Positions 1 through 14,209 of a stretch of DNA of 64,000 nt are shown here, in pieces (within the stretch, counting starts at the first letter, position 1; the number at the start of each line of letters is the position of its first letter). Source of the DNA: Zelopaecilomyces penicillatus (Eukaryota > Ascomycota > Sordariomycetes > Hypocreales > Pseudodiploosporaceae); assembly GCA_005765155.1 (NCBI GenBank), contig VCCP01000007.1:558001-622000 (forward strand), given 5' to 3'. A program made the position numbers and the translations under genes. The notes beneath the pieces are model-generated. The model worked only from the letters and a program-made list of their open reading frames with translations, ran no database searches and was not told the DNA's origin.

Positions 1-1900
1 TATTTTATTAAGGTACTCTTATAATATTTTAAATTCCTTAGTATTTAATATATAAATCTTAATAAAAATAGGCTTCTTTTTATTTATAATCTGGATTTTA
101 TAATTCTATTGATTATATAAGGGGAGCTTTATTTTAAGTTCTTTATAAAATAGTTAATATATTTATAGTATTCTTTTAGTATAGGTATAAGTTATTTTTC
201 TATATCTAAGGGTGATTTGTTTTTAAAGTATTCTTATAATTACTTTATTATTATCCTAAAAGCAGTAATAATCTATTAGGTTTATTATTATTAATTATTA
301 TATTATTTTTTAGTATGATTTCCTGGTAGAAGGCCTTTCTTAATAGTTATAAAGCGTTTCTTTTTTGCTTTATTTATTATTATTAGATATTTATAATCTT
401 TTAAGGATAATATAGTATTACTTTATTATATCTGGTTTATCTTTTAATTAATCTATAGATTATTATTAAATAACTAGGGATAATCTAGTATAAATTTATA
501 TTCTTTAATATCTATTATATTAAATATAGTATTATCTTAATATCCTTAGACTTTAAATTTAAAATAATCAGTCTTTTTATTAATCTATTCTTTATTATAG
601 GTAAAGGTATTTTCTTTAAGGTTATATAAGGGGTATAGTTCTTTCTTATTATATTATAATAGTTATATATAATTTATAGCTTTTAGTAATATATAATTAC
701 CTATTACTTTATTATCTATTAATATATAAAAATAATATCTTATAATTTATATTTCTATTATTAGTTTAAGCCTATTAATACTTATTATATAAAGGGTTTT
801 TTTAATTAAGGGGTTATATTATAACTCTTTTATAGGTAATTTTATTTATTTTTTAAGTTTCTAGGATTATATTCTTTATATAATCTATTATAATTTATTC
901 TATTTAAGCCTTAAATAATTATATAATATAGAGTTTAATTAGTTTAATTTTCTTTATAGGTTTAGAAATTAAATTCTTATTTATAGAGATTCTTTATTTC
1001 CTTATATATATATTTATTTTCCTTTATATATTATCTGTATTAAGGTTTATTATAATTAATTATTATTATAGCTTTATATTAAATCCTCTTTAGGATATTA
1101 TCTTCTAGTAGTTATCTTTTATATTATTATATTAGTTTTTATTATAAATATATATTATACTTAAGGTTGATATAATTATATAAGTCCTTCTTTTTATAGT
1201 CTATAAGTTATAATCTATTATATCCTAATTTAAGCTTTTCCTATTTATAAACCTTATAATAGATAGATTTATAATCTTTATTTTTAGCTTTTTATTTATA
1301 TTTTTCTAGGGTTTTAGGGTATAGTTTAAATATACTAATTCTAAAAGATATAAAGTACTTAGCCTTATATTAGTTAATAAATTAATCTTTTATAAGGATA
1401 TTCTTGATTCTTTATACTTTTATATAGTATAGGAAGAATTTATTCTGGATTTTTATTTTCTAATATTAAAAATAAAAGAAATTAATATATAATATCTAAC
1501 TGATTTTACTATAGAAAATATAATTAAGGTCTAAGAATATATAATTATCTTTATATTTACTATAGTTGGTTTTTAATATAAAGGCTTTTCTAAGATAATC
1601 TTTTAGGATAGGGATACCTAAGCCTTTTTTTAATATCTATTTATAAATATATTTAATAATTATAAATTAAAGATTAATTTTATCTATATAACTTGGTATT
1701 TATATAAGTTTAATTATTATTTCCTTAAGGTATTTATAGGTAGTACTCTTAGGTAATAGATATAGTATAATATAATACTAAATTATCCTAAGAGGCTTTT
1801 TACTCTTAGATTCTAAAGAATTAAAGTTTAAGCTTTTATTTATAGTATTATCTTTTATTAATATATTTTTATTATTAATAGTAAGGATGATTTATCTATC
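1..1900 (-). pseudogene. Decayed protease / start of RT of chromovirus D
   Basis: The minus-strand sequence is colinear with C from about 3400 to 5040 in C's frame. The portion near 1-280 matches the segment just upstream of and entering the RT fingers of C. No intact aspartyl protease motif could be recognised. The rest of pol (RT core, RNase H, integrase, chromodomain, 3' LTR) would lie to the left of this window. Confidence 0.55.
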
Positions 1901-3330
1901 TAGGATTTCCTTAAATTCTTTCTTTTTATCTATATTTATATCCAGTTATTAATCCTATTATATAGTATTAGATTAGGTTAGTATAGTTTATAATATTAAT
2001 AATTATTAAGGTATAAGGTATTTATAGTTTCTAGGTTATCCTTATCCTTATCTTCTTTATTTTATTATAGCTAGAGTTTATTTATTTTTAGCTATAATAT
2101 ATATACTCTATTATATATTTAATACTAGCTTCTAAGGTTTCTTATCTTTTTTAGGTTATTTATAGTATTATAAGATATATCTATATTTATTATAATTATA
2201 ATATTAGATTTTTAATATATCTTATTATTAAATAGTATTAAGGTTTATATAGATTAATAAGGAGTCCTATTATCTTTATTTATAGTTAGCCTTATATTAT
2301 ATTTATTATCTAGGTTGAAATCTATAGTATATAGGTTTTTAATTTCTTCTTTTATATTTCTTTTCTTATTATCTTATATACTAATAATTATTAATAGTAA
2401 TTACTAATATAATATATTTAATAAAGATCTTAAAGTGTTTTTTTTTATAGATTTTATTCTTAACTTTTAATTTAATATTATAATATATAGCTTTTATTTA
2501 AGTTTTTTTATCTCTTTTTAATAATCTTAAATATATTTAAATAAATTTAATAATATAATCTATAATTAATCCTATTTAATATAAGTTATATAATTATTAT
2601 TTGGTTTATAATTATTTATTAATTATTCTAAAGGTATCTTTAAGATATTCTTTAAATTCCTTATAATTACTAAAGATTATATTGGTTTTATATTTTAAAG
2701 TTCCTTTTAATAAGTTATTAATATAGTTATATAGAATTGGTTTAAATTAAATAAGTATAATTCCTATTAAGAGTTTTATAATATATTATAACTTAGTTAA
2801 TTTATCTTTAAATTAGGCTAGATAATATATATAAAAGGCTTAGAGTTAGATAAGGAATACTTAAAGTTTGCTAGGATTTTTATTAAAAAGCTTAGGGTTT
2901 TAAAGCTTTAAAACTTCTTTAAAATCTCTATCTTATTAAACTTATATATTTATTTATTCTAGATTATATTAATATTAATTAGTTTATTATATAAGGGTTT
3001 CTATAAGTTATTTAATTTATCTAGTTAATATATTAGTTTTTTTATTTATTATATTATTAAATAGTATAATATTGCTTTTATATTATTATTATTAGGTTAT
3101 AAATTATTCTTATTAGGCTAAGATTTATACTTTAAGCCTTTTAGTTTTGGTTCTTAATTTAATAATATCCTTATCTTCTTCTTCCTTACTATTATTATTA
3201 TTATTATCTATTGGTTAAGAAGTAATAGGTTGGTTATTAAATACTAGGTTCTAATATTATCTAGTAGGGGTAGGGGTTTAAGGAGCTATAATAATAAATT
3301 AATTAATAGAATATTATTTAGGGTTTTATA
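1900..3330 (-). pseudogene. Decayed gag polyprotein of chromovirus D
   Basis: With TAA/TAG read as former Gln/Trp codons, the minus strand gives a Retrotrans_gag-like frame. It has a low-complexity acidic N-terminus (a run of Asn/Ser then Lys-Glu-Glu-Glu-Asp near 3170-3200). It then has a capsid segment with the family's typical pattern of Pro-Lys-x-Phe-Asn-x-x-Pro-Ser-Lys-Leu, at about 2790-2910. A former CCHC zinc knuckle lies at 2162-2203, with all four ligand codons now Tyr. Beyond about 1900 the frame passes into protease/pol. The product would have been the structural nucleocapsid/capsid protein of virus-like particles. It is non-functional because of many premature stops. Confidence 0.7.
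2162..2203 (-). other. RIP-erased CCHC zinc knuckle
   Basis: Fourteen minus-strand codons read YYNYNKYRYILQYY. Tyr stands at positions 1, 4, 9 and 14, exactly the spacing of CX2CX4HX4C. TGT/TGC to TAT/TAC (Cys to Tyr) and CAT to TAT (His to Tyr) are RIP-type changes. A basic Pro-Lys-Lys-Asp-Lys-Lys segment follows, as is usual after gag zinc knuckles. Confidence 0.6.
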
Positions 3331-3360
3331 ATAATCTATTAAATAAAAGTTATTAATATA

Positions 3361-3800
3361 TAATATTTAATAAATTCCTAAGGGATAAATCTAATAAAAA
3401 GGGTTTATATTAATAGATAAATTAGGGTATTCTAAGCAATATATTAATTATATAAATAATAGATTTAAAGGATTATAATCTATTATTATTAAAACAAATA
3501 ATAAGATTAATATAATAATATTATTAATAACTATTTAAACTATATCTAAAAGAATGAAAATTAAGGGTATATATATATATTATAGATTATAATTTAAGTT
3601 ATAATCCTTATTATTAGATTATACTTAAAATTATAAGCTATTCTATTAGATTATAGTTTTAGGAGTAATCCTAAGCCTAGGATTACCTTTAGAATTATAA
3701 TTTAATTCTATATAATTCCAAGCCTTTAGTATATATCTAGTGATATTATAAGTTATATAATTAAGGCCTATTATATAATCTTGGCTATTAGGTTATAATA
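3361..3800 (-). repeat. 5' LTR of chromovirus D
   Basis: This 440-bp block is repeated in inverted orientation at 53619-54056, which is the 3' LTR of element C. In minus orientation it begins TATTATAACC (from an ancestral TGTT-type end) and ends near AAATATTA, consistent with TG...CA termini after RIP. Gag of D starts just beyond its downstream end. The limits are set by where the two copies stop matching, so they may be off by a few bases. Confidence 0.75.
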
Positions 3801-6800
3801 ATAAGAAATTAAGAATATTCTTATAAAAGATTAATTTATTAATTAATATAAGGTTAAGTATTTTATATCTTTTAAAATTAATATATTTAAATTATATCCT
3901 AATATTTTAAAAGAATATAAATAAGAAATTAAAAATAAAAACTATAAGTTTATTTATTATAAGATCTATAAATAGAAAAAACTTAAATTAAATTATAATA
4001 GATTATAATTTATTAATTATAGAAAAGAGGATTTATATAATTATATTAACCTTAAGTATAATATATATTTATAATAAAAGCTAATATAATAATATAAAAT
4101 ATAATTACTAAAAGATAATATCCTAGGAAAAACTTAATATAAAGTAATAATAGTAATTAATTATAATAAACCTTAATATAGATAGTATATAAAAGAAAAT
4201 AAATATATATATAAAGAAATAAAAAACCTTTATAAATAAAAATTTAATTTCTAAACCTATAAAAAAAGCTAAACTAATCAAATTCTATATTATATAATTA
4301 CTTAAAGCTTAAATAAAATAAAGTATAATAAATTATATAAGGAATATAATCTTAGAAATTTAAAAAAAAAATAAAGTTATCTATAAAAGAGTTATAGTAT
4401 AACCCTTTATAAAAAACCCTTTATATAATAAGTATTAATAGGCTTAAATTAATAATAAAAATATAGATTATAAAATATTATTTTTATACTTTAATAAATA
4501 ATAAAGTAATAGATAATTAAATATTATTAAAAGCTATAAATTATATATAATTATTATAATATAATAAAAAAGAATTATATCCCTTATATAATCTTTAAAA
4601 AAATATCTTTATTTATAATAAAGGATAGATTAATAAAAAGATAAATTATAAAGATTTAATAAAAATAGGTAAAGTAAAAAAGAAATACTTTATAGCTATT
4701 AAAAAGGGCCTCTTATTAAAAAATTATATTAAAAAATAATATAATAATTCATAATAATAAATTTAATAGGTTATTACTACCCTTAGGATAATAATAAAAT
4801 AATTATAAGAATATTTTAAAAATAAATTACCCTTAAATATAGAAAAATAACTTATACCTATATTAAAAGAATATTATAAATATATTAAATTATTTTATAA
4901 AGAACTTAAAATAAAGCTTTCCTTATATAATTAATAGGATTATAAAATCTAGATTATAAATAAAAAAAGGCTATTTTTATTAAAATCTATATATTTAATA
5001 CTAAGAAACTTAAGATATTATAAGAGTATTTTAATAAAATACTTTAAAAAAGGATATATTTAATTATTTATATTTAAAGCAGGATATTTTATTATATTCA
5101 TATTAAAAAAGAATAATAAAATATAATTAATTATAGATTATTAATTATTAAATATAATTATAATCAAGGATTAAATACCCTTACTATTAATTAATAAACT
5201 ATATAATCGATTATATAAAATAAACTGGTTTATTATCTTAAACCTTAAAGGAATATATAATCTAATTTAAATAAAAAAAGATAATAAATAAAAAACTATC
5301 TTTAGAATTAAATTTAAACTTTTTAAATATTTAATAATATCTTTTAATTTAATTAATACCTTTATAATATTCTAGTATATAATTAATAATATTCTCTAAG
5401 AATATTTAAATATCTTTATAGTAATCTATTTAAATAATATCCTAATCTTTTTTTAAATAGAAGAAGAATATAAAGAATATATTTATAAGATATTATAATT
5501 ATTTTAAGATAATAATCTTTTTATTAAATTAAAAAAATATAAATTTTATAAATAAATAGTTATCTTTCTAGGATATATCTTTTTATTAAATAAAATTTAA
5601 ATAAAATCAATAAAAATTATTATAGTATATAACTAGCTAATATTATAAAATATTATAAATATATAAGAATTTTTAGGCTTTATTAATTATTATTAAAAGT
5701 TTATTTATAATTATAATAAAATAGCTATATTATTTATTAAATATATTAAAAAAGATTATAAATTCCTATAAAAACCTAATATAAATATTATATTTAAAGA
5801 ACTTAAAAAGCAAATCTATAAAAAATCTGTATTAATAATATATAATCTAGATAAACCTATAGAATTTAAAACTAATACTTTAAATTATATTATTAAAGTA
5901 TAGATTAGATAATAAAATAATAAAAATAGATTATAATCTATTATCTTCTATTTTAAAAAACTTTATAGAATAGAACTTAATTATTTAATCTATAATAAAA
6001 TATTTATAGTTATTATTAAAGCTTTTAATGAATTCTTATATTATTTATAAGGAAATAATTATTAAATAAAGGTTTTTATTAATTATAAGAATATCTCTTA
6101 TTTTATTATTATATAAAAGCTAAATATATAATAAACCTGCTATATAGAAACCCTTATAAATTATAACTATAAAATTATTTATTATAAAGGATTTAAGAAT
6201 AATAAAATAAATACTTTAAATTAAAGAAATAATTATAATAATAAAAAGCCTTATTATAAAGAATAAATCTTTTAAATATCTAAATTAAATATATTATAAA
6301 TAAAATTAAATATTATATATTAAGTTATATTAGCTAACCCTATCTTAAAATAAATTAAATAAATATGCTTTATAAAAGATATAATAAGAGTATTTAAAGA
6401 TATAAAATAAAAAGATAAATACTATAAATATAATAAGAAACTTTAAATACTTAAAGAACTCTAGAAAATTATTATATAAGAATTATATAAATCCCTTATT
6501 TATAGTTATTAAGGAATTATAAAGATTATAGAATAAGTATAAAGATATTATAGATTTAAAAGACTATAATAAATAATCTAGAAGATTATAAATAATTATA
6601 TTATTTATAGATAAATTAAGCTAATAAGATATAAACTATATAAAGAATTATAATTATTATTAATACCTATATAATTATAGGAATTAATATTATTTGATTT
6701 TATTATTAAATTATCTCTATTAATAGAACCCCTTATAAACGTAGTTTATAATTTAATATAGATTATTATAAAAAGATTAATAAAATTCTTATATTTTATA

Positions 6801-7485
6801 CTTTACTTTAAAATAAGCTTAATAAAGGATCTTATCTATAGCTTTAATAGAATAATAATAAGCTTATATAGCTTATTAAAGGAAATTATTTTTAATAGAG
6901 AAATAATATTTGTTTTTAAGTTTTAATAAAAATTAATAAAATATCTTAGGATTAAATATAAATTTAATATTATCTATTATTTATAAATAAATAAATAAAT
7001 AAAATAAATTAATTAAATTATTAAAGGATACTTATATATTTATATTAATTATTATTAAGATAATTAAATAAAATATCTATTAATTATATAATTAGCCTAT
7101 AATATATCTATTTCTGAATTAATATAACTTATATTAATATATATTAATTATAGATTTATATTAAAAATATTTTATTTATTATATTAAAAAGGACTAAAAT
7201 CAGAAAAAGCTATATTTAATACTATATAAAAATAATGATTATATAAGGAACTCTATATATAACTCTAAATTATTTATAATAAAATAAAATATTATATAGA
7301 TTAATAAATATTAAAGGGATTAATCTTTAAAGAAAGAGAAATAATATATCTTTTATACTATATACTTGGAAAAACTTCTTTAAATATTATTATAATATAA
7401 CTAAGTAATAAATTAGATTTTAAGAAACTTAAATTATTTAAGATTAAGAAAGCTATTTCTAATATTAATTATAAACTCTTACTAT
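3801..7485 (+). pseudogene. Decayed pol of chromovirus C: RT, RNase H, integrase
   Basis: Reading TAA/TAG as Gln gives a continuous Ty3/Gypsy pol. RT spans about 4900-5500, with the Lys-Lys-Gly-Tyr-Ile start, a degraded 'VDYRxLN' box, and the catalytic YLDD box now YLNN at 5427-5438. The connection and the 'FLGFxNYYRxFI' block follow at about 5650-5710. RNase H is at about 5830-6190, integrase at about 6400-7100, and the integrase C-terminal region runs up to the insertion at 7485. The family replicates by reverse transcription in virus-like particles. This copy is dead because the catalytic Asp pair is lost and there are dozens of stops. Confidence 0.85.
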
Positions 7486-7880
7486 TTTAATAAAGGGAAA
7501 ACAACATATATAATAATACTAACACTACCTATAGAACTACAGTATATTTTTAAGGTAATTATATAACTAGTATAGTCTATAAGGATTAAATAGGTAAGAA
7601 AAGCTATAAAGCAGTAATATAATAAAATAAATTTAAGAGATTAATTAATTATCCTATAATTAATTAAATAAAGAAAATAGCTTTTTAATAGCTAATCTTT
7701 TAAATACACTTGAAAAATTCTTAGATAGAAGGGGGAAAAACTTAAATTAGATAATATCTACCTTATTTAAATAGCCTAGGTATAGCCTATCTACTTATAT
7801 AGTTTAATCCCCTTAAATACAGCTTATATAGCTATAGCTTAATTAATTAGTAAGGGAGTATATTTAATCCAGTTATTAAA
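7486..7880 (-). repeat. 3' LTR of element A
   Basis: This 395-bp LTR lies in minus orientation. On the plus strand it starts TTTAATAAAGGGAAAAC and ends CCAGTTATTAAA. It aligns along its whole length with the six other family LTRs in the window. CTAT precedes it at 7482-7485. Confidence 0.85.
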
Positions 7881-10800
7881 ACCCTTTTAATAAATATTAA
7901 AGATAACCTTATTATTAAATTAAATAATATTTATAATTAATTAAATAATAGTATTTAAATATAATCTTTAGATATCTATATATATATACTTTATTTCTTT
8001 TATTTTATTTATTTTTAATTAAATATTCCTTTAATATTTAATCCCTTTAACTCTTTTAATATCCTTAAAGTATTTAATTCTATTATTTAATCTATAAATA
8101 GAGGTATTATTAATTATACTTATATAATATAATATTTAGATCTATTAGATTAAATAGCTTAAGTTATTAAACTATTAAAGAAAGCTTTTATTATCCCTTT
8201 AATATATTAAAGGGTCTTTTCTATAATTAATCTATTAAAATAGAGATTAATATAATTATTAAAGTATTTAATATATAATATAGGCCTTTTAATAAGGAAT
8301 ATATTATTTATCTTTTTAATAAATTTAATTATTATAGTATACCCTATTACTCTTAAGTATTATAAAGATAAACTAATACCTATTTAAATAATAGTCTCTT
8401 CCTTATATCTTATAGATTAAATTAATAGTATATAATATAAAGAGGGCTAAGGGTTTAATTTCTTTTATTAGCTCTTCTGTTTTTTCTTTGGATTTCTTTT
8501 TTCTTTATTAAAAGGATTAGTCTATTTATAAGAAAGATATCTATTATTTAATTAAGATATTTTATTTAGGTTTTTATTAATAAATTATTTTAGGATTATA
8601 ATAATATCCTTAGAAGTATTAATATCTTTATTTAAGTTAATTATAAGAGTATTTAAAGAAATTAATTCAATTATCTACTCCTTAAAGATAATCTATTTCT
8701 AAGGGTTTAAATATAATATAAATTATATTAATATAGATTTTATCTCCTTATTTAATAAATCTTAATTAAATAGTTTTTAAGTATTTTTAGTATTATTATA
8801 TATAAATAAAATAAGCCTAGATAAAAGCTTAAAGATTAAATAAATAATAAATAATCTATTTTTATTAACTCCTAAAGAATACTATTAGGGTATTATTATT
8901 TAATTATTATTAGATTAAACTATAATTAATTTAGCTTTTTTAATAATAATTATATTAATAATCTTAATTAATTTAGGTTTAATTACCTTATTATACTTAA
9001 ATTTATTATTTAATTATTAATTAATAATAATTTTAAAGAGTATAGGCTTTTATATTTTAATAAAATAAATAAACTGCCTTATAATAATCTATATAAATAG
9101 TATAAGTAGGCTATCTTTTATAGGTATATAAAAGACTTTAGAGTTTTTATATAATATAGATAAAGTATATTTATTAATTAAGAATAGTATAATACCTTTT
9201 AAATAAGTAAAATAAAGTATTTTATTTATATTTTAATTATAGATTATTTAATTATTAAGATCTTATAGGATAATATAATAAAAGCTTTATAGGTATTTAA
9301 TTATATTTAATTTATTAATAATAAGATATAGTATAGTATTTCTTATTTTAAATATATAGCTAGATATAGGCTGGTTTAAACTATTAAATAGATATTAATC
9401 TTTTAATAGTAAATAGAAAGGATTATTAGGGAATAGATAAAATATATTATTATAAGATTATTTAATCTTATTTAAATCTTCTTTAATTTAATTAAAATAA
9501 GAGTAAAATCTAATTAATCCTTTAATAATAATATAAATCTAAAAGAAAGATAAATAGCTATACTCTTAATCTTATACTTATATTATATATAGAATAATAA
9601 TAAATATAAAGTTATAAAAAAGATTAAGCTTATAAAGTATTTATCTTTATAGATATATAAATTCTTTAATATAATATATTTATCTATTTATTTATAAATT
9701 AAAGATATAAAGCTAGTCTTTAAATTAATCCTAAATAAAAAAACACTAGTATATATTCTTATAATTAATAAATCTAATAAAGAACTATTTATTAAATATA
9801 TTCTTATAAAAAGCAGCTAGCTTATTAAGGTAATTATAGATATTAAGTATTAGTTAATTATAGGGTTTAAACTTATATAAAATATTAGAGAGATCTATAT
9901 ATATATAGAAATATTTCTTTGATTTAAAAATATATATTACTTTAGGGATTATAAATATATTATTAAAGATATTATAGAGTATAATTTAAAGTAAAGGGTA
10001 TAATATAAAATTAATAATTTAATTTTTATTCTTTAATATATATAATAGTTAATAAAGCTTGATTAGATAATTACTTTAGTTCTATCCTTATAGGCTTTAA
10101 GGGAATAGTTATATAGTAGAGATAAGACTATATATAGTTGAATCTAGGGTATCTATATTAAAATTCTAAGGGAGGATTAATAATAGATTAGGTTAGTTTT
10201 ATTAAGGGATTATAAAGTAGAGTTATTTAAAAAATCTTAGATTTATTATAAATATAGTATATTTATTAATATAATTATAAATTAAATCTATATCTCCTTT
10301 AAGCTATATTATTTCTATAATAATAGTAAGGCTTATATTTTTAATATTTATTTAAAGAAAGGGTATAAGTATTCTAGAAGTTCTTTATTATTTTAATATT
10401 ATATATTAATAAAAAGTTAAATAAGGGTATAATTAAATAATAATAGAGATTAAAGGAATAAAATAAGATAATATAGATACTAAAAGAGGTAATAGAGATA
10501 AAAAGGAGTAATATATATAAGATATCTCTTTATAAAAGAGAGCTTTATAAGTATATAAGGGTTTAAATTAATAATCTTTTATAATTATATATAATTATTT
10601 AATTAAAGATATCTTTTATTATAAATAGCTTTTCCTTTAAAATATAGCTTTTTATTATATTTAATAATAATTTATAGCTAATAAGTAATATATGTTTTTA
10701 TTTATATACTTTTTAAAGGGGTAGCCTTCTAGCTTTTATAACTTTTCCTTTTTTATTTTATAACTTAGCCCTTTTAACTTTAAGATTATTAATCCATCTC

Positions 10801-12600
10801 TTATTCTCTTTAAATTATTATTATAGATATTATTTAATTATAGAAATTAATTAAAATAATATTTATTCTTAACTCCTTAATATTAATTCTATTATAAATA
10901 TAATTATTTTATATAATATAATTATTTATAAGATTGCTTTATTATAGAATAATTATATTAAGTTCTTTAATAATATTAAATTATCCTTTATAATAGAAGT
11001 AATAATAAATTATAAAGCCTTTCTAATTTAATATTATTTAATCTTTATAAATTAATACTAATCTTCTTTTTTATTTTTAGATTTAAATAATCTTTAAAAT
11101 ATAGATTTTAAAGGGGATAAATATAAATTAAATAAATTACCTTTTTTATAATAAGGTATCCTTTATTATTAAATTTATAAAAGATATATCTAGTATTCTT
11201 ATATAGCTAGTTAAGGGCTAAAGTCTTAAATAATACTTCTAGGAAAATAATCTTTATAATACTTAAAAATATCCTATATTAAAGTCTATTATAAAAACCT
11301 AAATATCTTATCTTATATTTATATTAATTAAAATAGGATATATTTATAGGTATTTCTTTAATACCTTAATAAAATAGAAAGAGAGGATTTATTCTTTATT
11401 TATTAGTTATTATAGGGTTATTAATTTAATCTTATATTCTTATTATATATAATCCTTCTTAATTATTATTATAGCTATTAAGGAGTATATTATATAATTA
11501 TATTATTTATATATTTTAATCCTAGATAAGTATAATAGATATTATTTAAATTATAAATAAGATAGATATATAGATTATAAATAGAGAGGATTTTATAGCT
11601 ATTAATTTAAGCTAAAGGATAAGGGAAAGTAAATAATTTTCTTAAAGGATTAAATTAAAGATTTAAAAGGATTAATTATTTTAGATTTCTTAAATATATT
11701 TATTACTTCTTACCTATAGAAATATTAGCTATTAACTTTAAGGGTTAGGTATATAATAAAATAGGATATAAATAAGATAATAAAGGAAAACCTTAATAGG
11801 ATTTAATAAATATAGATAGAATTAAATAATTCCTTAATTACTAGAATATAAATTTAATTTAAAGGGGATAGAATAAATTGGTTTTAGGATAATAATATTA
11901 ATTATATAATCTAAATAATTTAATATTAATAAATAAATTAGCTTTTAAAGGTATTAATTAATCTTTTATAAAATGAAATAAAATAATAAAAAAATATAAT
12001 TATTATAATATAATATTATAAAATATATCTATAATTAAATAAGAAAGGGAATTATATAAATAAAAAGATTAAAGAGAGATAATATTATAATACTAAAATA
12101 ATTTATAAAAGTTTCTATTTTTAATAGGAATTTAATAAGTTTTCTAGAGTAAAAGAAAAGGTTTTAAATATATAAGTATAAGCTTTATTTAATTCTGGTT
12201 AATATAAATATAGGATAGATCTAAGAGTAAATCTATACTTAAGAGTATAATAAAATCAGATTAATATAGATTAAGGAAAGATTATAAAGAAATAAGATTA
12301 ATAAGGATTATTTAATTATTAATATAAGAATAGTTTAGTTATTATAATTAAGGTTTAAGAATATTAATTATTTATTATAATTAATTTAATATAATTGATT
12401 TATATACTAATAATAGAATATTATATATAAAGAATAAAATTTATTATATCTTTTAAGAAATATTATTAAGATCCTTTTTATTAAAGATTTTTAAATAAAA
12501 TTTAAGCTAGGAAATCCTTAATTTAAGTATATAAAAAGTTATATATATATTTAAAGTAAATATAGTTAATATATACTCTTTTAATATTAAATTAGGCTAG
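7881..12600 (-). other. Post-integrase module of element A (coding strand unresolved)
   Basis: About 4.7 kb lie between the integrase region and the 3' LTR. They are colinear with 34061-38785 of B and with 16740-19715 plus 39186-40940 of M. Typical Gypsy elements have almost nothing here. Long frames punctuated mainly by TAA/TAG can be read on either strand, for example on the plus strand at 9480-10500 and 10900-11990. I do not recognise any protein family. It may be an extra ORF or an antisense ORF of the transposon. Confidence 0.5.
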
Positions 12601-12609
12601 GGATTATAA

Positions 12610-13970
12610 CTTTAAATTAAGGTTTAATAATTAATAATAAGTCTAGGAAGTCTTTTTTAAGATTAGTATTAGAGTTAGAGTCTTAAAGTATTATTTAATT
12701 AATAGATAAATTAAAGTATATAAAGGGGTTTAATAATCCTAGTTCTCTCTTTTCTTTATATAGTTTTTATTTATTTTTAGGTTTAAAAAGCTATATATTA
12801 GTATTAGATATCTATTAGCTATATTTATCTTTAATAAATTTCTTTAGATAGTTTTTAGAATAAGTTTTATCTAGGAGAATCTTATTTATTATATAAAGTA
12901 TATATACTTTAATAATATCTGCTTATAAAGTAATCTAATATAAGCTATATTAATATATTATTATCTTTATTATATAGGATTTATCCTACTTTTTAAATAT
13001 ATTATATATAAATATTAGGTTATTTAGTATTAATTAATTATATTTTAATTAAAGTATATATTTATTAATAGTATTTATTTTTATTATTAACTTCTTTCTA
13101 AAATTAATTATCTTTTCTCTAGCTTTTATTATATCTTTTAATCTTTTTTTTAGTATTTAAATATAAGATTTAAATAAATCCTTAATATTAATAATAGTAT
13201 CCTAATTAATAAGCCTTTATATTAGAAATTTAATTTTAAATAATAAGATAGGGTTATATCTATATATATAATAAAAGATAAAAAAGCTATAAAATAATTT
13301 AATTATAGTTCTATTTATAAAAATAGCTATTTTAAGATATCTTATCTATTTAAAATCCCCTTTTAATATTTTTATTATTATAAATATAAGGCTTTAATAA
13401 CTAATTTTAATTATAGAGTTAATTATAGGATTATACCTAAATATTTAAATATATTTTATACCTTAATTAAATAGTATTTAAGGGAGAAGCCCTTTTATTT
13501 TAGATCTATTATTAATAATTATATAAAGTATAAGTCTATATTATTATATTAAGGTTATAATAAATATAATTATAGCCCTTAAATTAATCTACTATATTAA
13601 TTAAACTTTTATCTATTTAATTAAATTATAATAAGCTTTTATAAGGAAATTTATACTATAATTAAATAATATATATTATAAATCAAAATATACTTTTAAT
13701 ATTAACTACTTAAATAATATTAAAATTATTAATTCTTTATTCTATTATAATATAAACTTTTAATACTTAAGGTAATAGATTATAACTAAAGAAATATTAT
13801 TCTATATCTTTTCTTAATAGTATCTATTAAAAAGAGTTTTAAAAATAATCGCTTTACTTTTATACCCTTAGGCTATATAATAGCTTATTATTAATTTCTT
13901 ATAGGTAAATAAATTATTAATAATTAATATAGGATAGTTTCTTTTATAGATTAGCTTTAATTAAAGTTTC
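12610..13970 (-). pseudogene. Decayed integrase of element A
   Basis: This stretch is the inverted counterpart of B's integrase (about 32700-34060). It includes the H2C2-type zinc-binding region near 13780-13960, the catalytic core and the C-terminal domain. RIP has removed the His/Cys ligands and much of the DDE triad. It is assigned by colinearity with B rather than by an independent full translation. Confidence 0.65.
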
Positions 13971-14209
13971 TTATCCTTAATAAAGAATCTTTAAGCTTTT
14001 TAATATAGTATCCTGAATTATACTCTATTAAGATTAAATAGTCTTTTTAATAAATATAGGAATCTAATAATCTACTAGGATTCTATAGAATATCTAGGTT
14101 TTAATATATTTAATTATATTAATTTAAAATATATATTAATTATATCCTTTAAATCCTCTTTAATTTTAGTATTTATTTAATTAAATAGGTTTAATCCTTT
14201 CTAAGAAAA

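Larger units (their letters stand above)
1..3800 (-). mobile_element. Chromovirus D (Ty3/Gypsy), 5' LTR to start of RT, truncated by window edge
   Basis: This is a RIP-degraded chromovirus on the minus strand. Its 5' LTR is at 3361-3800, followed leftward by gag and protease/pol sequence, and it runs off the window near the start of reverse transcriptase. The sequence near positions 1-400, reverse complemented, matches the plus-strand chromovirus C at about 4700-5050, so C and D are the same family in opposite orientation. D's LTR abuts C sequence at 3801, and C's sequence there matches D's own internal sequence near 1400. This indicates that D inserted into the internal region of C. CpA/TpG depletion is extreme and no frame is intact. 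Confidence 0.8.
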
